This document shows positions 58,831-64,000 of a DNA stretch of 64,000 bases, piece by piece. The number at the start of each line of letters is the position of its first letter. Position 1 is the stretch's first letter. This DNA comes from Prorocentrum cordatum (taxonomy: Eukaryota > Sar > Dinophyceae > Prorocentrales > Prorocentraceae). Made by a program: the position numbers and the translations under genes. Location of the stretch: contig CAUYUJ010017875.1 of the NCBI GenBank assembly GCA_963575745.1, positions 7,501 to 71,500 on the forward strand. Reading direction: 5' to 3'. Under the pieces are notes generated by a model, which was not told the DNA's origin, did no database searches, and was given only the letters and a program-made list of their open reading frames with translations.

Positions 58831-59084
58831 AGACGGGTCGCTCTGCGACGCTCGTATGTCATCCAACATGTATACCCCGGACCCACCCGCCCTCTTCGCC
58901 TTCGGTAGACTTGGCGCGGTCCCTAAACTTGGAAAAGAAGACGGAGGAAGGAAAAGGAACATAGAGAAAACGAGAGAAGGGGGCGGAAACGAGAAAGAAG
59001 GGGGGCAAGAGGAAGGGAGGAAGGTCGAAGGCGAGGAAAATCTCGCAGGAGAGGGAGAAGAGAAGACCAATCATATGGACAAGC

Positions 59085-59320
59085 GGACCCTGACGCGCGG
59101 GTCGGGCGGGTTGGCCCTCACTGGCGGGTCGAACAGGCGGACTCTTAACGGGCGGGTCGGGTGGGCGGGACATTACAGCGGCCTGGAGGGCATGCAAAGG
59201 GGCGAACTCTGACGGGCACGTCGGGCAGGTGGACCTTAACGAGCGGGTCGGATGGGTGGACCCTAACGGACGGGTCGGGCGGGCGGACCCTAACAGGTCG
59301 TGCGGGCAGGGCGGGTCGGA
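59085..59320 (+). repeat. GC-rich minisatellite (~30 bp)
   Basis: Units of ACGGGCGGGTCGGGCGGGCG followed by GACCCTAAC. Confidence 0.85.
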
Positions 59321-59861
59321 TGGGCGGCTCTCAACTTTTTGTAGTCGCAAGCGCGTCTGCAAAGCCAGCGCGCCGCGCCAGGCACAAATCGGGGATTGAC
59401 AGAACCCCCTTTCGTAAAACGTGGTTCAGTGAACACGACCTCTGGCCCAAACCTGGCGGGCGCAAGCCTGGAAAACAGCGGCCGCGGCGCCCTCTCGAGA
59501 ACCGAAAACGGACAATCCACTAATCGACGTGTCATGGTGGGGGTTCTGCCCCCCCCCCGGCGCAAATTCGAGAGCACACAAGGCTCCCATGGGTTGCAGG
59601 TGCCGCCTCCGCCGCTCCGCCGCTCCGCCTCAAGCGTGGCGGGCCCCCGCCTTCTGAGCCGGGGCTGGGAGGGGCGTGCGCCCACCAGGGGGGTCCAGCG
59701 CCGATCCGAGGAATTCCGAAGGAGGGCTTGTCCACCCCCGAACAGAGCACACCATGACAGGTGGAAAAAATCGGGACGGCCGCGGAGGCAGAGGTGGGAA
59801 GGAGGCTCGCAGCGCCGGGGGGAGGGCATGGCGGGGGCGCGCAGGCGGCCTCGGGCTCTGG

Positions 59862-60285
59862 GAGGAGGAGGAGGAGGAGGAGGAGGGAGGAGGAGGAGGA
59901 GGAGGAGGAGAGGAGGAGCAGAAAGGAAGAGGAGGAGGAGGAGGAGGAGGAGGAGGAGGTTGAGGAGAGGAGGAGGAGGAGGAGGAGGAGGAGGAGGGAG
60001 GAGGAGTAGGAGGAGGAGGAGAGGAGAGAGGAGGAGGAGGAGGAGTGGGAGGAGGAGGAGGAGAGGGAGGAGGAGGAGGAAGGAGGAGGAGGGAGGAGGA
60101 GGAGGAGGAGAGGAGGAGGAAGGAGGAGGGGAACAGGAGATGGGAGAGAGGAGGAGGAGGGAGGAAGGGAGGAGGGTCCCGAGGAGGAACAAGAGGAGGA
60201 GGAGGAGGTTGAGGAGGAGGAGGAGGAGGAAGAGGAGGAGGAGGAGGAGGAGGAAGAGGAGGAGGACAAGGAGGAGGAGGAACTG
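59862..60285. repeat. (GGA)n microsatellite
   Basis: Imperfect GGA array with AGGAGG interruptions. Confidence 0.95.
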
Positions 60286-60289
60286 CTGT

Positions 60290-61660
60290 ACTGCCGGGAT
60301 GGCGCGGTCGGGCCAGGCTGTCGAGAGAAGGACAGCGACAGTTCCAATCGCGAACCATGTCAACAGAGAGCTGGTCGTAAGCAAAACGCCGAGGCCGAGA
60401 TGTTTGCCAGGACCTCATTAGGCCATCGTCACAGAAACTGGCGAACCAGAAGGGGGCCAGGCTTTACGGTTTTGCTGGGGGCCTCCAGCGGCGGGGTTGC
60501 CGTGACCCAGACCGATGTTCTGGCGGTAACGAGGGCAGCAAGGCGAAGCCAGGCGAGCCGCGAATCAGGGCACCGGCCTTGCCGAAAAGTAATGGGATGA
60601 CGGGCGGGAAACGCCAGGGCCTGCGCAACGATGGCCGCCGCCATGGCGGCCGGAGGGAGGGAGGCGACAAGAAGGGGGGCGGAGGAAAGCGAGGGGCAGA
60701 GGGGGAAGACGCCCCAGGAAGGACGTGCCCGCGGGCGGCATGGCCAAGAGCAAGACCAGGGGCATCGAATCGGCGCCAAGATTCCTGAAGGGGCGGACCC
60801 AGGGGGGGGCGCGGCGACGAGTGGGCGCCTTATCGGTGCAGAGACTATGAGAACTTACGAGGCAACGAGGAACCAGGCATCGCCAGGGAGGACCGTCCCC
60901 CCGCTGCCAATCAACCCAGGAGCAAGCCTCCACCATAGAGGAGGGAGGAGGGAGGAGAGAGGAGGGAGGAGGGAGGAGGGAGGAGGCAGCCAAAGAAGCA
61001 CGGGGGCGAGCTCCTGGCGGGCCAGGGGCCCCAAGCACTGCCGCACCAGCTTCGGGGGAAACAGCGAAGAGGAGGAGGAGGGGGGGGAGGATCACGAGGA
61101 GGAGGAGGAGGACGAGGAGGAGGAGGCGGAGGAGGAGGAGGCGAACGGCACGAGGGCGGGTGCCAGGGAAGTCACGCGGGACGCCCAGTCCTGCCGTCGA
61201 CCAGTAGGGCAAGCATGGCCGGGCGCGGCACGTTGTGGGGACAGGCAAGCGGTGATCACATCCTCGCCCTTCCCGCTGAGGGCTTAACGACTTATGCGAA
61301 TCCTCGACTCGCGCTGGAGCGTCCACGATATACTCCAAAGTACTAAAGAGAAATCTCGATATCTGCTTCGATGTATATGGATGCACCTCGGCATATCCAG
61401 ACTTGCCTCGATTTATCTGGCATCACTCCCCCCCGAGTCGACTGGCAAGAAGTCGCCCAACCCATAGGGACCCAAGGTTCTCGGAACCCCTTGGCCCGCC
61501 TCAATCGCGGGTCCTTCCACAGCTCGGGCCGCACCCGCAGATCGGGCGTCACGCTGGTGACCCTGCCCCTCTTCCACTCCTGCGGCGGGCAAGGCCAGCG
61601 AGATTCCTCTTCCACTTCTGCCTCCTCCTCCTTTTCTCCCCTTCCTCCTCCTCCTCTTCC
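60290..61660. other. Intergenic, no gene recognised
   Basis: Contains two short GGA patches (60938-60985 and 61064-61142). Open frames lack domains. Confidence 0.45.
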
Positions 61661-61662
61661 AC

Positions 61663-62310
<648 letters not shown>

Positions 62311-62445
62311 ATGAGTACTAGGGGAGGGGGCACCCCCTTCCCCTCTTCCTCCTCCTCCTCCTCCTGCTCCTCCTCCTGCTCGGAATCAGCGAAATCGCGA
62401 AAACCACCGAAAAGTTTCAGATACCCCCGAAAAAATTAGCCGGAC

Positions 62446-62555
62446 GAGGGACCCAACCATATGCAGCTGCGAGTACCGCAATAGTGATTCACTTTTTCGG
62501 TAGCGATCCCTATGAGGCAACGAACCGTGCTAGGGGTGTGCCGACATAAGTGGCG
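62446..62555 (+). repeat. Composite satellite element D, head end
   Basis: Head CGAGGGACCCAACCATATGC, then AGCTGCGAGTAC, and one satellite unit ending TAGGGGTGTGCCGACATAAG; interrupted near 62560. Confidence 0.8.
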
Positions 62556-62919
62556 TGGTACACAACGCGAACGAAAACGATTGATCTGAGTAGGAAGGGA
62601 TACTGAGCGCGGGTGAATCTGCGCGCGTGCGTCTGACTGTGAATGAATTTGCGTGCGAGCGAGTCTACGCGCATGAATGCGAATATGACAAAGCGTGGTG
62701 CAATTCTATTTGAATGTCAATAGTTTGACAATGACTGCCTCTGAGTACTCGTGACGCTGGGCGTGGCCGCCGCAAGGAGTTTCCCGGGGACTCCCCGACG
62801 GCATCGCCCGCGCGCCGCGACGCCAATGTCGGCGCGCCCCCCCGCGAGGATCGCGCCCGCTTCCTCCCCTTCCTTTACTCCCTCTTCGCCCGCGCACTCA
62901 AAAGTCCAAGGCTGCGGGC

Positions 62920-63200
62920 GCAGCGCAGCGCGGAGTCCCCGCGACGCGCGCAGGTCGCCCCGGAGGGGTCCCAGCGACGCGCGCGGGTCGTCCACTGCGC
63001 GGAGCAAAAAGAGCTAGCTGGCTGGCTGATAGCGGGCCAGGCTCTTGCCGCTGGGCAGAGCGACGACGGGCGAGCGAGGCGCTGGGAAGAACGCAGCACG
63101 GAGCACCCGCGACGCGCGCAGGTCGCCCCGGAGGGGTCCCAGCGACGCGCGCGGGTCGTCCGCTGCGCGGAGCAAAGAGAGCTAGCTGGCTGGCTGGGAC
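62920..63200 (+). repeat. Tandem duplication of a ~100-bp GC-rich block
   Basis: The segment with CCCCGGAGGGGTCCCAGCGA followed by CGCGCGCGGGTCGTCC and AGCTAGCTGGCTGGCTG occurs at about 62927-63028 and 63098-63200, almost identical. Confidence 0.9.
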
Positions 63201-64000
63201 CTGCGATGGGGCTCCATATGGGGCCACGTAACGCTATACTGGGCAAGGGAGACGCATACGGACTGCGCCACGGGGACCTTCGGTGGAGTTCCCTATGGGG
63301 CCACGAAACGTGTGAGGGGTGTGCCGACATGAGTGGCGGGGACGCAAGCGGACTGTGCCACTGGGACCTTCGGCGGAGCTCCATGAGGCCACGAGACGTG
63401 TGAAGGGAGTGCCAAAATGAATGGCGGGGACGCATGCGGACTGCACCACGGGGACCGTCGGTGGAGTTCCTATGGGGCCACGAAACGTGTGAGGGGTGTG
63501 CCGAAATGAATGGCGGGAACGCATGCGGACTGTGCCACCGGGACCTTCGGCGGAGCTCCTGTGGGGCCACGAAACGTGTGAGGGGTGTGCCCACATGAAT
63601 GACGGGGACGCATGCGGACTGTGCCACCGGGACCTTCGGCGGAGCTCCTATGGGGCCACGAAACGTGTGGGGGGTGCGAAACGTGTGAGGGGTGGGCCGA
63701 CATGGGTGTGCGGGACGCATGCGGGCACACCCACTGGGACCTTCGGTGGAGCTCCCTATGGGGCCACGAAACGTGTGAGGGGTGTGCCGAAATGGGTGTG
63801 CGGGACGCATGCGGGCACACCCACTGGGACCTTCGGTGGAGCTCCTATGGGGGTGGGTATGCCGAAATGGGTGACGCATGCGGGTAGGTATGGGCCACGA
63901 AACGTGTGATGCGGGTGTGCGGGACGCATGCGGGCACACCCACTGGGGACCTTCGGTGGAGCTCCCTATGGGGCCACGAAACGTGTGAGGGGTGTGCCGA
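63200..64000 (+). repeat. ~85-90-bp satellite array (element D), runs off the window
   Basis: About nine units with GGGACCTTCGGCGGAGCTCC, GGGGCCACGAAACGTGTGAG and GGGTGTGCCGA. It is the inverse orientation of 28029-28910. Confidence 0.93.

Overview
The window looks like repeat-dense nuclear DNA from a dinoflagellate. The basis is the retroelement families present (Ty1/copia polyproteins, LINE ORF2s and a Penelope-type RT of the kind common in Symbiodiniaceae, Polarella and Prorocentrum), a relict of the dinoflagellate spliced leader near 40.8 kb, and the very high microsatellite and satellite content. The species cannot be named. I found no convincing single-copy host gene; everything recognisable is a mobile element, its debris, or tandem repeat.

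Layout: 1-1.9 kb is CAT/CAG and TCC microsatellite. 1.97-8.29 kb is a decayed LINE on the + strand (zinc/coiled-coil ORF1, APE endonuclease, RT, RNase H, C-terminal cysteine domain), interrupted by a foldback element. 8.29-9.86 kb is a decayed Penelope-like RT. 10.4-11.6 kb is TCC/GGA repeat. 11,700-28,023 is a nearly intact, young, 16.3-kb copia LTR retrotransposon on the - strand, with LTRs about 99% identical, a CCACC target duplication, and a primer binding site matching initiator tRNA-Met. 28.0-31.7 kb is a ~90-bp satellite holding a 5'-truncated LINE with an 18-bp target duplication. 31.8-37.8 kb has foldback elements, GGA arrays and inverted arrays. 37.8-40.8 kb is a third LINE remnant (- strand) with a spliced-leader relict. 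41-64 kb is dominated by duplicated segments, GCTATAGGG minisatellites, TIR elements, CAT/ATG arrays, composite elements carrying satellite, and an assembly gap inside a TAC repeat.

The centre of interest is the copia element. Its first ORF is 3,081 codons and carries, in order, two N-terminal hydrophobic segments, a Gag-like region, a CCHC knuckle, a complete RNA 2'-phosphotransferase (Tpt1/KptA) domain with all four catalytic residues, a RING-H2 finger and an aspartic protease. Downstream pol encodes two methyltransferase-like modules, integrase, RT and RNase H, with one in-frame TGA and four frame changes. Scattered through the element are about 50 copies of a 14-15-nt GC hairpin (consensus GCGGGTGGCCCCGC) whose closing base pair covaries. 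They lie in linkers, avoid the folded domains and are read in all three frames.

A second novelty is a family of composite elements (about 1.2-1.7 kb) with a fixed head, an internal ~80-90-bp satellite, a variable microsatellite slot and a fixed tail. One copy was split by both the copia element and the truncated LINE, which gives a clear nested insertion history.
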